From: Aphidius gifuensis
Lineage: Eukaryota; Arthropoda; Insecta; Hymenoptera; Braconidae
Direction: 5' to 3'
DNA length: 64,000 nucleotides
NCBI RefSeq assembly: GCF_014905175.1
Contig: NC_057791.1
Span: forward strand, 3,596,001 to 3,660,000
The notes beneath the pieces were generated by a model. The model was not told where the DNA came from, ran no database searches, and saw only the letters and a program-made list of their open reading frames with translations. Each line of letters opens with the position of its first letter. Within the stretch, counting starts at the first letter, position 1. The translations under genes were made by a program, and so were the position numbers. Positions 15,007-28,162 of this stretch are shown here, in pieces.

Positions 15007-18000
15007 ATGGAGAACCAGCAGGTGTGGGTACGTGACCCAAACGAGGGATTTATCATTGGAAAGTTTACAGACATGGTGGATGGTGATGCTCTCATTGTCC
15101 CTTTGGATAAAAAATATTCACAACGTACATGTCCTCTTGATGAAGTTTATCCAGCAGGAGAATACACCAAAGACGTCGAAGACAATTGCAAGTATTATAT
15201 CTATTTGTAAATTTAATTTATGTCATCTCAAATAATCAAGTATAATATTTATATTTTTATTTTATCATTAGGTGCCCTGATGTACCTGAATGAGGCAACT
15301 CTTCTTAACAATATTCGCACTCGTTATTTTAAAGATCGTATATATGTAAGTTAAATTAAATTTATCTTCATTAAAATGTAACTCTCCCACGCGTAAACAT
15401 TAAACAATCAGATTGTTGCAACAACTGAGATGACTAATGACTCTTTTTTTTTATTTTATTTTATTTTTTTTCCACCTGGTGAAAAGATATTTATTATTTC
15501 TTGATGTAAAAGAAATTTTCTCCCACGTAAAATAAAAAATGAAATGATTAATGACTTAATTTATGCTTACATATATATTTCAGACTTATGTTGCAAATAT
15601 TTTGATTGCTGTTAATCCATATTGTCCAGTAAAAGATTTGTATTCATCACAAACAATAAAAAAATATCAAGGAAAATCATTGGGTGAAACACCACCTCAT
15701 GTATTTGCAATTGCTGATAAAGCATTTAGAGATATGAAAGTATTAAAACAAAGTCAAAGTATAATTGTATCAGGTGAATCAGGAGCTGGTAAAACAGAAT
15801 CAACAAAATATTTATTACGTTATTTATGTGATTTATGGGGCTCAACAGCTGGACCAATTGAACAAAAAATTCTTGATGCAAATCCAGTATTAGAAGCATT
15901 TGGTAATGCTAAAACAAAACGTAATAATAATAGTTCACGTTTTGGTAAATTTATGGAAGTACATTTTGATAATAAATGTCAAGTTGTTGGTGGTTATATA
16001 TCACATTATTTACTTGAAAAATCACGTGTATGTATACAAAGTCCAGATGAACGTAATTATCATGTATTTTATTTAATGTGTGCTGGTGCACCAATTGATT
16101 TACGTCAAAAATTAGGTATAACAAAACCTGATGATTATCAATATTTAAAAAATGGCTGTACACAATATTTTTGTAATGATAAATCAAATAAAAAATTAAA
16201 TGATTCACAAAAAAGTAAAAATCATATGACAAAAGGTTGTTTATCTGATCCAATATTAGATGATATTGAAGGTTTTAATTCAGTTGATAAAGCATTTACA
16301 CGTCTTGGATTAAATGCAAATGAAAGATTTGAAATTTATACAATGGTTGCTGCTGTATTACATCTTGGTAATATTTCATTTGAAGATAATCCTGAGGATA
16401 CAAAAGGTGGCTCAAGAATAACAAAATCATCAGATAATGCTGTATTAATGACAGCAAAATTATTAAGTATTGATACTGATGAATTACGACAAGCATTAAT
16501 ATCAAAAGTAATGCAAACAAGTCGTGGTGGTATTAAGGGTACAGTTATAATGGTACCATTAAAAGTATATGAAGCAAATAATGCACGTGATGCACTTGCT
16601 AAAGCAATATATTCAAAATTATTTGATTATATTGTATCAAGAATTAATGATAGTATACCATTTAAAGCATCAAGTTATTATATTGGTGTACTTGATATTG
16701 CTGGTTTTGAATATTTTAAAGTTAATAGTTTTGAACAATTTTGTATAAATTATTGTAATGAAAAATTACAACAATTTTTTAATGAAAAAATATTAAAATA
16801 TGAACAAAATTTATATTCAAAAGAAGCACTTAATGTACCAAAAATATCATATGTTGATAATCAAGATTGTATTGATTTAATTGAATCAAAAATAAATGGT
16901 ATATTTAGTTTACTTGATGAAGAATCAAAATTACCAACACGTAGTTATTCACATTTTACAAGTGAAGTACATAAAACATGGAGTGGTCATTTTCGTATAA
17001 CATTACCACGTACATCAAAATTAAAAGCACATCGTGAATTACGTGATGATGAAGGTTTTGTAATACGTCATTATGCTGGTGGTGTTTGTTATCAAACATA
17101 TCAATTTATTGAAAAAAATAATGATTCATTACATGCATCACTTGAGGGTCTTATACAAGAAAGTGATAATAATTTTTTACGTACACAATTTGAAAAATTA
17201 CCAAGTCAAAAAGGTAAATTAACATTTATAAGTGTTGGTAGTAAATTTAAAACACAATTAGGTGAACTTATGGATAAATTAAAATGTAATGGTACAAATT
17301 TTATACGTTGTATTAAACCAAATAATGATATGATTGATCATTCATTTGATGGTGCTAGTATACTTGGACAATTACGTTGTTCTGGTATGACATCTGTACT
17401 TGAACTTATGGAACATGGTTATCCAAGTCGTGTACCATTTAATGAACTTTATAATATGTATAAAACATATTTACCACCAGAATTAGCTAAATTAGATCCA
17501 CGTTTTTTTTGTGAAGCATTATTACATAGTCTTAAATTAAATAATAAAGATTTTAAATTTGGTATAACACGTGTATTTTTTAAACCAGGTAAATTTGCTG
17601 AATTTGATCGTATTATGAAAACAGATCCAGATAATTTAAAAATACTTGTTGCTAATGTTAAAAAATGGCTTGTTAAATCAAGATGGATTAAAATACAATT
17701 TTGTGCATTATCTGTTATTAAATTAAAAAATAAAATTATTTATCGTCGAAAACATTTAATTGTATTACAAAAAAATGCACGTATGTATATTGCTATGAAA
17801 CAACATCAACCACGTATCAAAGGTATTATTAAAATTAAAAATTTTAAAAAACAATTAACACAAATGCATGATATATCAAAACAATTAAATATATCATCAA
17901 GAGATAAAACAATCAATGACATAATACAATTACAAAAAGACATTGATATATCTGTTGATAAAATTAAAAATAATCCAACAATAAATACAACTGATATTGA

Positions 18001-19785
18001 TTTATTATATACAAAACTTTCAAATGGTGTTAGTAATATGATGAATTATCTACAAGATACTGTTAAACAACAAAAAATTGCTGAAGAACAAACACGGCTT
18101 AAAAATATTAAGCTACAAATGGAAGCTGATGAAAAATTAAAAAATGAAGAATTAAATAAAAAAAAAGAAGATGATGAAAATCGTCGTAAAAGAATTGACA
18201 TGGAAGCAAGACGTAAAAATGAAGAAGCTGAAAGATTTAAACAAGAAGAAGAAGATAAAAAAACAGCATTAGCACTTCAGCTACAGTTGGAAAATGAAGA
18301 AATGGAAAATAGTAGATATCGTGAATTATTAGAACAAGAAAGACGTGATCATGATTTAGCTGTACGTCTTGCACAAGAATCAAATGGACAAGTTGAAGAT
18401 TCACCACCACTTCCAAGAAGGTAATCATTATTTTTTTATTATTATTTAACGAAATTTAAATTCAATTATCAAGCACATCTATATATAAATAATTGTATAT
18501 ATACAAACAATCAATCAAACAAAAACAACAAAAATTCACATTTCAATTTTATTGCAATTGCACAGTGACTCAGATGTGCGGGTAACTACACCAAACAACA
18601 ACAGGCTCATCAGGTACCAAAAGTTTTCCCGGGTTCTTGGCATGATTCAATGTTTTTTTTTTTTTGTTTTTTTAATTAAAAAATTTATATCACTAAAACT
18701 ACTACTACTACTATCACTACTATTATTGTTTTAATATTAATAATATTAATTATGATGCATGCATGTATGAGTTTTTTATATTGTTAAAAAAGACAAATTT
18801 CTTTTTTCAAATTCAATTGATTATAGAGCAATTTTTTGCACCAAGAATTATCTAACGGTAGTGGATGTTTACTGTTTTTATTTTTTCAATTTTATTCTTT
18901 CAATTTGACTAACGGTTTATGTTATTTTTCAAATATTTAGATCGGAGCAAGTGCGAAATAATCAGGCAATGATGATTAATAAAAAATTCGATTTATCAAA
19001 ATGGAAATATTCAGAGCTACGAGATGCCATAAATACATCTTGTGATATTGAATTACTTGAGGTAAATATATTATTTAAATTATAGCTAAAATAAAAAAGA
19101 TGAATATATAAAAAAAAAAAAATAATATTCAAGGCATGTCGTCATGAATTTCATCGTCGTTTGAAAGTTTATCATGCTTGGAAAGCAAGAAATCGTAGAC
19201 GTACAACTATGGATGAAAATGAAAGAGCTCCAAAGTCTATTATGGAAGAAGGTAATACAGCTTATTTGCTATTAATTTTTAAATCATAATTATAATTTAC
19301 TCTCATAAATATTAAAATATTTATAATTTTATTAGCTGCAAAATCACCACGTACTCCAATGAAACAACAAATTGTTGAATCATCACAGCGTTTTTTCCGT
19401 ATTCCATTTGTACGTCCTGGTGCAAGTGGTCAATCAGAAAATCCAAATACTGCTGGTAAACGTGGATGGTGGTATGCACATTTTGATGGTCAATATGTTG
19501 CACGACAAATGGAACTTCATCCTGACAAACCACCAATTTTACTTGTCGCAGGTACATTTAATTTTTTCCATTACAATTTTTGAAAAAAAAAATTATATAA
19601 TAAACAATTACACTATTTAAATAAATATTTTAGGAGTTGATGATATGCAGATGTGTGAGCTAAGTCTAGATGAAACTGGTTTAACAAGAAAACGTGGTGC
19701 TGAAATACTTGAGCATGAATTTAATCGTGAATGGGAACGTCATGGTGGTAAACTTTACATTATTCCGGGTGATCGCAAAAAATAA
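15007..19785 (+). CDS. jar: Myosin VI heavy chain (jaguar), minus-end directed motor
   Basis: Coding exons: 15007-15187, 15272-15345, 15584-18420, 18941-19061, 19134-19251, 19336-19551, 19634-19785; 3699 nt, 1232 aa, close to the usual ~1250. Myosin VI walks to the actin minus end and acts in endocytosis, spermatid individualisation and epithelial movement. The N-terminus (VWVRDPNEGFIIGKF) is diagnostic. The P-loop GESGAGKTES is at about residue 149. The motor is followed by the converter and reverse-gear insert and an IQ region (WIKIQF..SVIKLKNK) near residue 780-805. A highly charged Glu/Lys/Arg helix spans about 912-1024. The C-terminal cargo domain carries GWWYAHF near 1153. The start is the ATG after acceptor ttttag, so a 5' UTR intron is likely. 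Intron 1 uses a GC donor (AATT|gcaagt): only this join restores the conserved Asn-Cys-Ala. The intron at 18421-18940 holds a possible in-frame 9 nt microexon (18604-18612). Confidence 0.96.
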
Positions 19786-20289
19786 TATTTCGAAAATTAT
19801 GAAAAAAAAAAAAAACACTGATTTCTATAGGCAATATTAAAAGTATTTGTTTTTTTTTTCTGTTTAATTTAAATAAATAAAATATATCGTAGCGTAAAAT
19901 TCAAAATAAAAAATATATATTCATTTATATATTTAAAATCAACAAGGCTTATTCAATGACGAGTAGTATTTTTGTTTTTTTTTTCTATTTTGAGCTGCAC
20001 TAATTATAGTTAATTAAAAAGATGAATATATATTTTAGAGATGTCTAGGGCGAAGGAGGGTAACAACATATATTTGACCAATTTATACTGTAATTTTGTT
20101 AGTAAAGGGTTGAATGTGATAAATTAAAAGTGTGATTCAAAATAAATATTAAAAAATCATGTTTATCTGCAATAAAAAATATAAAATTTCACATTTAAAT
20201 TTTATTTGTTTGATAATTTTATTTATTTATCAATTGAATACTCCATTGCCAAGTGAAGACTTATTTTTTAAAAGAGGATAAGACTTCGA
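19786..20289. other. Intergenic gap between convergent jar and FAAH2 genes
   Basis: AT-rich sequence holding the 3' ends of both genes. AATAAA-type signals occur on the plus strand (e.g. around 19872-19880) after the jar stop. No open frame or repeat was recognised. Confidence 0.6.
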
Positions 20290-22618
20290 TTAACTTGTTG
20301 AAGGAGGTACCCAACCACCAAATCCTTTTTCCAACTCAATAGCTACAGCGAGACAAAGTCGATCTTTATTTGGTGCAGCAATTACCTGTAAAATTTTTAA
20401 AATTAATCGTAAATAGAAATAAACGTAAATGTTGCTGATTTTACACAAGAAGTTAAACACCTCTTTGCCTGTTTCACCTAAGTTTTAAATAATGAATCCA
20501 CAATTATATGTAATCATTTCCTAGCAATATTCATGAGTGGTTCCGCTTAGACAGACGTATACACAAACGCACGAAGAACTAGTCTAACTTAGTCTTTATT
20601 AAATTTAATTTATATTAGATAATATATACCTGAAATCCAATAGGCATTCCATTGTCATCAAGACCCATTGGTACATGAGTCGAGGGAAAACCAATACAAT
20701 TGCAAAGCATGCAATAAATTGCTGATGTTGTTAAAAATACCGTTTGACCAATTAACGGTGCTGAATGGGTAAATGTTGGACAAAATAAAACTCCATCATT
20801 TCCCAATAATTTCTAATTAAAAATAAATTATCATTATTATCATTTCAATATCACAGTTATATTAATGATTTAAAAATACGTATTTATTATGTTTTATTTA
20901 CTTTTAAATTTTCCTTCAAACGTTGTCCTTTTTTTGTGTACATTGATGCCTTTGAGATTCTGATTAAACCATTCAAGTCTCTTACGATGCTCATGAAAAT
21001 TGCTGACTTTGAATATTGTGATGCACCAACTAATGATTTTAAAAATTCTAAACCTGAATTCACATCATCCTGAAAGGTTACAAATTTTATTTTAATACTC
21101 ATTTACTATCATTCATTTTTTATCATAAATAATTGTTGAAAAAAACGTACATCAGAGTTTTTTGGTTTGAGTAATATTGGTGGAACATCAGGCATACCAA
21201 AAAATTCGGTGAGTGCAATTTCCGAAGCTTCATCTAAATTTTCAATAATTGGCTAAAAAAAAAAATCATTAAGATATTATTTTTAAAGTAAAAATAATTA
21301 ATAAAAAAACAACTAACATAAGAAACTTTGGATCCTTTTTTTTTTAAATAATCTGCAGCTCGATTGAGTACATTTTGAATATTTTTATGTGTCGGAATAA
21401 TTCCAAAACCACGACCACACTCAGGAACAACATAAATTTTTAAATTTGAAAAATCAATTTTATCATCTAGCATTAAATTTTCATTGCATTCTGATGTCAT
21501 TATTTTCATTGATAAATGTAAATCTTTAGCGTATCTTGTCATTGGTCCAAGAACTAAAAATTTTTGAAAAATTGAATTTGTCGACATTGGATAGTGTCCT
21601 TTGATAGATATTATCCCTGAACGAAAAATAAAAAAAAAATTCATTTCAAAAATTTATTCAATATATATTTTTAACTAATAAAAAATTTGTTTTACCAGGT
21701 GTTGGCTTGTGACCAAAAACTCCATTGAATAATGCTGGAACTCTGATAGATCCGGCGACATCAGAACCAATTCCAATTAGTGATGCTCCTGCACCAATTA
21801 GTGCACCCTTTAAAAATAAAAATATAAATAAAACCAACTTGAATTAATTTTATGTATTTAAGTATAAATAAATATTTATTAACCTCGCCACCGGAAGAAC
21901 CACCAGCAGAGTATCTTCCATCATATGGATTTTTAGTTGTTCCATAAATTAAATTTGTTGATTCAAAACCTGAACACATTTCTGGTGTATTTGTAACACA
22001 AAGTGCAATTGCACCAGCTTTTTTCATTTTTTCAACAATAAAACTATCATCACTAGCTTTGATTCCATATCTAACTGCTGAACATCCAGTAAAACTCATA
22101 CCTTGAAATAAAAAATTTATATTTTATATTTATAATGCTATTGTTTGTAAATAAATATAAATTACCTTTGAGACCACAGCTTTCTTTTACAGTAAATGGA
22201 ACACCAAATAGTGGTTTATTTTTTGCAATTTCATCAACACTTAATTCACCTGTTTCTAATATTTTATCACAATTTTTAGCCTCATTTAATGCTGCATCAA
22301 AACGTTCATCAACAACTGCATTTATCAATGGATTAACTTGTTTTATTCTTTTGATAAATGATTTAACAACAGATTCACTTGTTATCTAGCCAAAAAATTA
22401 TTTATATTAGAAACATTTTTAAATTCTATTTAAACCTAATTATTTACCTGACGATTTCGTATTTTTTCAGCAAGTTGAGCTGCACTCTGCGTGAGAATTG
22501 GATCATTTGATGCTGGTATTTTTGGTGGTTCAATCCAATTTAATATCCAAAATATTGGTGTTGATATTTTTAGCAATGTGTAAAGTATCCAGGAAGCTAA
22601 ACGTAATGCAATCTCCAT
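20290..22618 (-). CDS. FAAH2: Fatty-acid amide hydrolase 2-like serine amidase, copy A
   Basis: Nine exons read right to left: 22618-22448, 22385-22166, 22101-21884, 21807-21696, 21616-21318, 21252-21151, 21069-20902, 20812-20630, 20385-20290; 1569 nt, 522 aa, near the family length (~530). Amidase-signature enzymes of this type hydrolyse fatty-acid amides such as anandamide and oleamide. The Ser-cisSer-Lys triad is complete: Lys124 in GVPFTVKES, Ser199 in SAGGSSGGE and Ser223 in GSDVAGSIRVPA, with spacings (75 and 24) equal to mammalian FAAH. An N-terminal hydrophobic segment (residues 1-30) fits FAAH2-type membrane anchoring. All introns are GT-AG; some donors are GTTA. The start lies just after an acceptor-like ttttaag, so a 5' UTR intron is probable. 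It is the downstream copy of a tandem pair. Confidence 0.93.
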
Positions 22619-24537
22619 TCTTAAAATGAATAAATGAAAATAAATATTAATTAAACATTAAATATCATTTAATTAACATAAACAATATTATTGATAGGAC
22701 AAAAAAAATAAAATTATCTTATTTTATCCAAGTGAATTTTCTCAATCTGTTATCGATTGAACTTCGAACATTTACGTGATGTAAATTCAAAATACAATTA
22801 AATGCTTTTTACTTAATTTAATTTATTTATTTTTTTTTTTCCTATCGATTGTTTTGTAAGAATTTAAAATATAACAAGGAGTTGAAGTAAAAAACAATTA
22901 TGAAAACGTTCTTGACATGATATTAATTCACAATAACATTTATCGAATAATAATATTCTTTGAGGATTTTTATTTTTTTTAAATTTGTTAGAATTTAAAT
23001 AAATGAAAATAGTTTTTATTTATTTATTTTAAATAATAATTTACTGATAAAATTGTAGGTAATTATTTACTATTTTGAAATAAACTGACAAAACTTTTTA
23101 TGGGTGCAGTGTGGATAATGTACATGGATTTTTATGGATTTTTCATCAGTAAATATTTAAACTTGATACTTTCAAGATGCAATACGAAAGTTTACTACAC
23201 TTTCTTTGCTTGAAAATTGACTATTTATTTTATATAATTACTTATGAGTTTCATGTATGACAAGTATATTGTTAGGAATTTTTTTCCAACAAGTAATAAT
23301 ATCTTAATTATTGAAATGTTTTTTTTAGTTTGAAAAAAAAAAAATAATTACGTAAAACACGCAATATCAATATAATGAAAATTATATAAATAAAATTGAA
23401 TGGAAAATTTATCAGAAAAATATATTTTAGTATTTTTTTTTTCCTATTAAAGTTTTATTTTTTTAATTTGAAAATATAATAACTTGATAGAAAATTACTC
23501 ACTTGATTGAAAATTTAAATTGAAAATAATATTAACAAAATATTTTCACTTTGATAATAAATCCAAATGATTCACCTTATTTTTTATTTAAAAATATTCA
23601 CAATATTATTACAAAAACAATTTTAAAATAAATTTAAATAACAAATAAATATACGGTTTTATTAATCACGTTAAAAATTAAAAACTGCGAGATATTTGTG
23701 ATAGATAAAAGAGAAAAAAGGTAACCAACTTATTTACTCAAACTGGAACGTAAAAAACCTGATTTGCTAGTTTATCCAAACCACATCGTCCCGTCAATAA
23801 GTCTGATCGTATACTGATCGGATTTTCCAAGCAAGAAAACTTGTACAAAAAAAAAACGATAAACTCAAATTAAGTTTAATATTAATAATTTAAACAGCCG
23901 ATTGTTTTTGACCTTTGCATGATTTCAAAAACAAAAAAAAAAATTACATTGTTTTATTTTTTTCATTGAATTATCATTAATAAAATTATTTGAAATAAAA
24001 TACGTGTCCACAAGATCGCAATGATTGTGTAATGATAATTTTTTTATTTATTTTAATAAAAAATTAATTGAATAAATCAATTCATTTGACGTAATATTAT
24101 TTTTTTAATTAACCAATTATGTCTTGCTTATTTTTACCTTATAAAAAAAAAACACATGCTATCAATGTGAATGTCATTTTAGTAATTATATATTTATCTG
24201 GTTTTGTGACTTTCATATTGAATACTGTTTCAAGATCAAAGTTCACTCGAATATTTGATCAATATTATTTTACATTTTTTTTATTTTAATACCTTAAATA
24301 GATGTATTTTCTAGACCTTGATTATTTATTAAAATAATAAAGAAATAAAACATATTCTATAATAAATAATTTTATTGTATAAAATTTAAAAAACAACAAG
24401 ATTTTTAAATAGCGTTTTTTTTTTTTTTTTATATCAAATAATTTTTTTCTAATATTTAATAACAAAAAAAAAAAAAAAAAAAAACTTGCCAATACTGACA
24501 TTTCAATATTATGGTGTTAATATTCATTTAAACTTAA
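22619..24537. other. 1.9 kb between the two FAAH2 copies
   Basis: AT-rich with no open frame of note. The only more complex sequence is about 23700-23870 (tandem TGATCGTATACTGATCGG region), a candidate promoter or 5' UTR exon for copy A on the minus strand. The 3' UTR of copy B probably occupies the right part. Confidence 0.5.
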
Positions 24538-27500
24538 TTAGACAGTTTTAAGATCACTTGGTGGTTCTTGCCAACCACCAAAAGCACGTTCAATTTCACG
24601 TGCAACTGCTATCGTTAAATGATCTTTCCCAACATTTCCAACAACTTGAAAACCAATTGGAAGACCATCTTTATTGAGACCAAGTGGACATTGAGTAACT
24701 GGAAGTCCAATTGAATTAAATATCATCATGTATGATACATCAGCTACTTTTGAATATATTTCATATGGATAATGTGCAGCTGTTGTAAAACCAGGATAAA
24801 TTAAAACTCCATTTTCACCTAGTAAATCCTAAATTAATAAAAAATTAAATAACCATTAATTATAATTTTTTTTAATCATTGTAAAATAATTTTACCTGAA
24901 AACGTTTTTTAATTAAATTATTTTTATCATTTATCCATTTGTTGTAACCATCTGGAAGAGTATCAACAAATTTTTTTAAAACTCCATATGCAATATTTGG
25001 AAATGTATGTGGTGACATGAAACTTATGTACTTGATAACTTCTAAAAATACACTTTTCCATTCCTAAAAATAACCAAAATTAATATACATTATATTGGCT
25101 AAAAATATATATAGTTAATAAATTGTTTAAACTAACACGAGGATTAGATCCTTTTTTGTATATTGTATCAACACCATTTAATTGTAAAAGCATACTCGAT
25201 GATGTTTCAAATGCATATTTCATTTCTTTAATATCAGCTTTTTGTACTTTAATTCCACGTGCACTCTCCATATGTTTTATAAAACGTTGAATTCCATTTA
25301 TTATTTCAATATCTACAGTGTTTGTTGATGGTGATTTGTCACTCTCCATATAATAAAATTTTATATCTGATAATTCTACCTACAAAAATAATAATAAAAT
25401 TTATATTATAATTGTTATTTTAATATTTTTTATATATTTATTTACCTTTTGATCTAAATGTGATGCATCAAATTTATCTGATTGACATAAAACTTTTAAC
25501 ATCATCGTAAGATCTTCTGAGTATCTGACCATTGGTCCAATTGAAAAAAAAGATGACCAAGATGAATCATCACAAGTTGGCATGTGTCCATGAGTCGATA
25601 TATATTCTGTTTTGTTTTTTTTAAATAAAAAAATAAATAAAAAGAAAATCAATATTATTAATGAGCGATGATGAGGTGGTGAAAAAAAAATGTAGGAAAA
25701 ATAAAGAATAATAAAAAAAATAAAGGTAGGTTAAAGTGTTTAACAAATATGATAAATTTTCAAAGAATATTTTATAAAATTAGTTGATGATCTCACCGGG
25801 TGTTGGTTTATGACCAAAGACACCGCAAAACAAAGCTGGTAATCTTGCTGAACCACCAATATCAGAGGAAATACTGACAACAGATGCTGCCGAGGCCAAT
25901 AGTGCTGCCTTTAACAAAAAAAAAAAAAAGAGTAAATATATATTCAAATTTAAAAATGAAAATAAAAGTTTAAATGAAAATAAAGGTAACTTGTTTAACG
26001 AAAATCATCAAGTGTTTTTAAACTTGAAAATTAAATATTAATACCACTTGATATAAAGATATTGACCTTCTTGAAAATTATGTCAGGGATATTTATCTAA
26101 CACATTTTAAAAAATCCATATTTGTCCATAAAAAAATTTGTATCAAATTTTGGAAAAAATAAATTTATAAAATTATATATTTTAAGCAGTAAAAAGTGTT
26201 ACTTAGTGAAAGTAAATAATTAATAATAACTGGCTGTTAAATAACACAGTCATTGAATAAAATTAAAAATTAAAAAAAAATACATCTATACACATACGTC
26301 ACAGCTTTCTACTGGAGGCTCGACAGTTTCAATAAATCAAAAAATAAAAAAATGTATAATTTATACACTCTCTTTATTTTTATATTTTTATATTAATATT
26401 ATACTAACTTCACCACCAGATGAACCACCAGCAGTTTTATTTGTGTTGTATGGATTCCAAGTTGTTCCAGTTACATTATTATAAGTTTCCCAGCACATAC
26501 ACATTTCTGGTGTATTACTAACAAGTAAAGGTATACCACCAGCTTTTTTAACACGTAAAATCACATCAGAATCGAAATCTGATATTATTGGATTTTTAAT
26601 TTTTAATCCAGATGAATGACTCATGCCTGAAAAAAAAAAACAAAAAATAAATTATATTATTAAAAACATGCAAAGCAACATGCTGTTGCTCACAGGGGCT
26701 GTAGAAGCAATTTGCAAATTTTTTTTGACAGAAAAAATGCCTGAGAAATTAAATAAATAAATTTATTAAATTAAAAAATGATTAATAAAATTATTCATAG
26801 ATTATTCATGAATAACAGCCGTTGACCATTTAATTAAATAAACGAATAAAAAAAATCTCGAGACTTTTTAAATAAGAACTTTGACATTAAATTTTTTTTA
26901 ATCTTTATTTATTGATTTAAATAAGTTCAAGTTATATCAGGTCAATGCTCTTTTTATTTATTTATTTTGAATATTTAACTGATGCTAATAAGAAGTATCA
27001 ATTTTTTTTTTTTTTTTCAACTTTTATTTTCATTAAATCTTTCATTTAAATTTATTAAATAGAATTGAGATAATTGTAGTTTTAACAAAGTCGTTTAAAG
27101 AAAAAAAAAAAAAAAAAACTTTTGAATAAATTTTGAATGTATTAATGTGCATTATAATGATTTCGCAGAAAGCCAATGGTTTTTAGTTAACAGAAGAGTC
27201 CAAAGTTGTATTTTATTGTGTATTCAAGTGAATCTGAGAAACCAGTTATAACTAATAATGATAATTTTAATAATAAATATTATTCAATGACGTAAAAATA
27301 TAATAGTACAATTACCTTTAACAGCAATACTTTCTTTGACTGTAACAGGTACACCAAGTAATGGCATCTCGTTATTTAATTCAATTTCACTTTTTATTGT
27401 TGTTAATAAAAATTTATCAACTTTACGTGCATCAACAATAGCATCATCAAAACGTTCATCAACAATTGCATTTATTATCACATTAACTTCTTTACATCTT

Positions 27501-28162
27501 TTTATATATGACATTACGACTTGTTCACTGCTCAACTTGAAAATAATAAAAAAAAAAACATTTTAAATAATTTTTGTTATTTATTTTATTGTTATTTAAA
27601 TATTTAAAACTAATAATAATCATTTTTGTTTACCTCTTTTCGACGAATTCTTCGTGCCAATTCTGTGGCTGATAATAATAATATTTCATTATTTATTGGT
27701 GGACATTTTTTTTGTTTTTTGAATGCTCTTAAATGAACAAAAGGATACATTAAAAAACCAAGAATCAATAACAGGACTCTTATCAGTCGTTTAAAAAAAG
27801 CATCCAGTATTTCCTGCAAAAAAAAAAAATACATGAAATTAAAATATATATTCATTTTTCGATAATTTTTTATGTCTATTATATTTGTATTAGCTTATTT
27901 TTTGAATTTATAATTCTTTTCGAAAAAAAAATGATGATTTTTCTTTCTTTTTTTTGCAATAAAATTAATTATTATTTAATAATTTTTTAAGCAAAATTAG
28001 AATAACCGATACAAAGTCGTAATATTTTCTCAATTATTTAGCATTACTATTAAGTTTTAATTTTTTTTTTTTTTAATAACATAAAATTATTGTATGTCTC
28101 ACCTCATAATTAAATCGTAAATCAGCATAGAGAAGTGTCAAAAGTGACAGTGCTAATTCCAT
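24538..28162 (-). CDS. FAAH2: Fatty-acid amide hydrolase 2-like serine amidase, copy B
   Basis: Nine exons read right to left: 28162-28103, 27813-27634, 27535-27316, 26626-26409, 25908-25797, 25606-25446, 25379-25137, 25063-24896, 24828-24538; 1653 nt, 550 aa. The first exon (MELALSLLTLLYADLRFNYE) is short and was assigned from its ATG, donor gtgaga and correct phase with exon 2. The triad is intact: Lys147 (GVPVTVKES), Ser222 (TAGGSSGGE), Ser246 (SSDIGGSARLPA). The exons carrying the triad match copy A in length (220, 218, 112 nt), as does the 168 nt exon near the 3' end. Differences: copy A has 299 and 102 nt exons where copy B has 161 and 243, and copy A has an intron in the C-terminal coding region that copy B lacks. 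A local duplication with later divergence is the simplest reading. Substrate difference is not predictable. Confidence 0.92.

Noticed and set aside
15951..16520. Antisense frames within myosin VI
   Set aside because: Shadows of the real exon caused by biased codon use.
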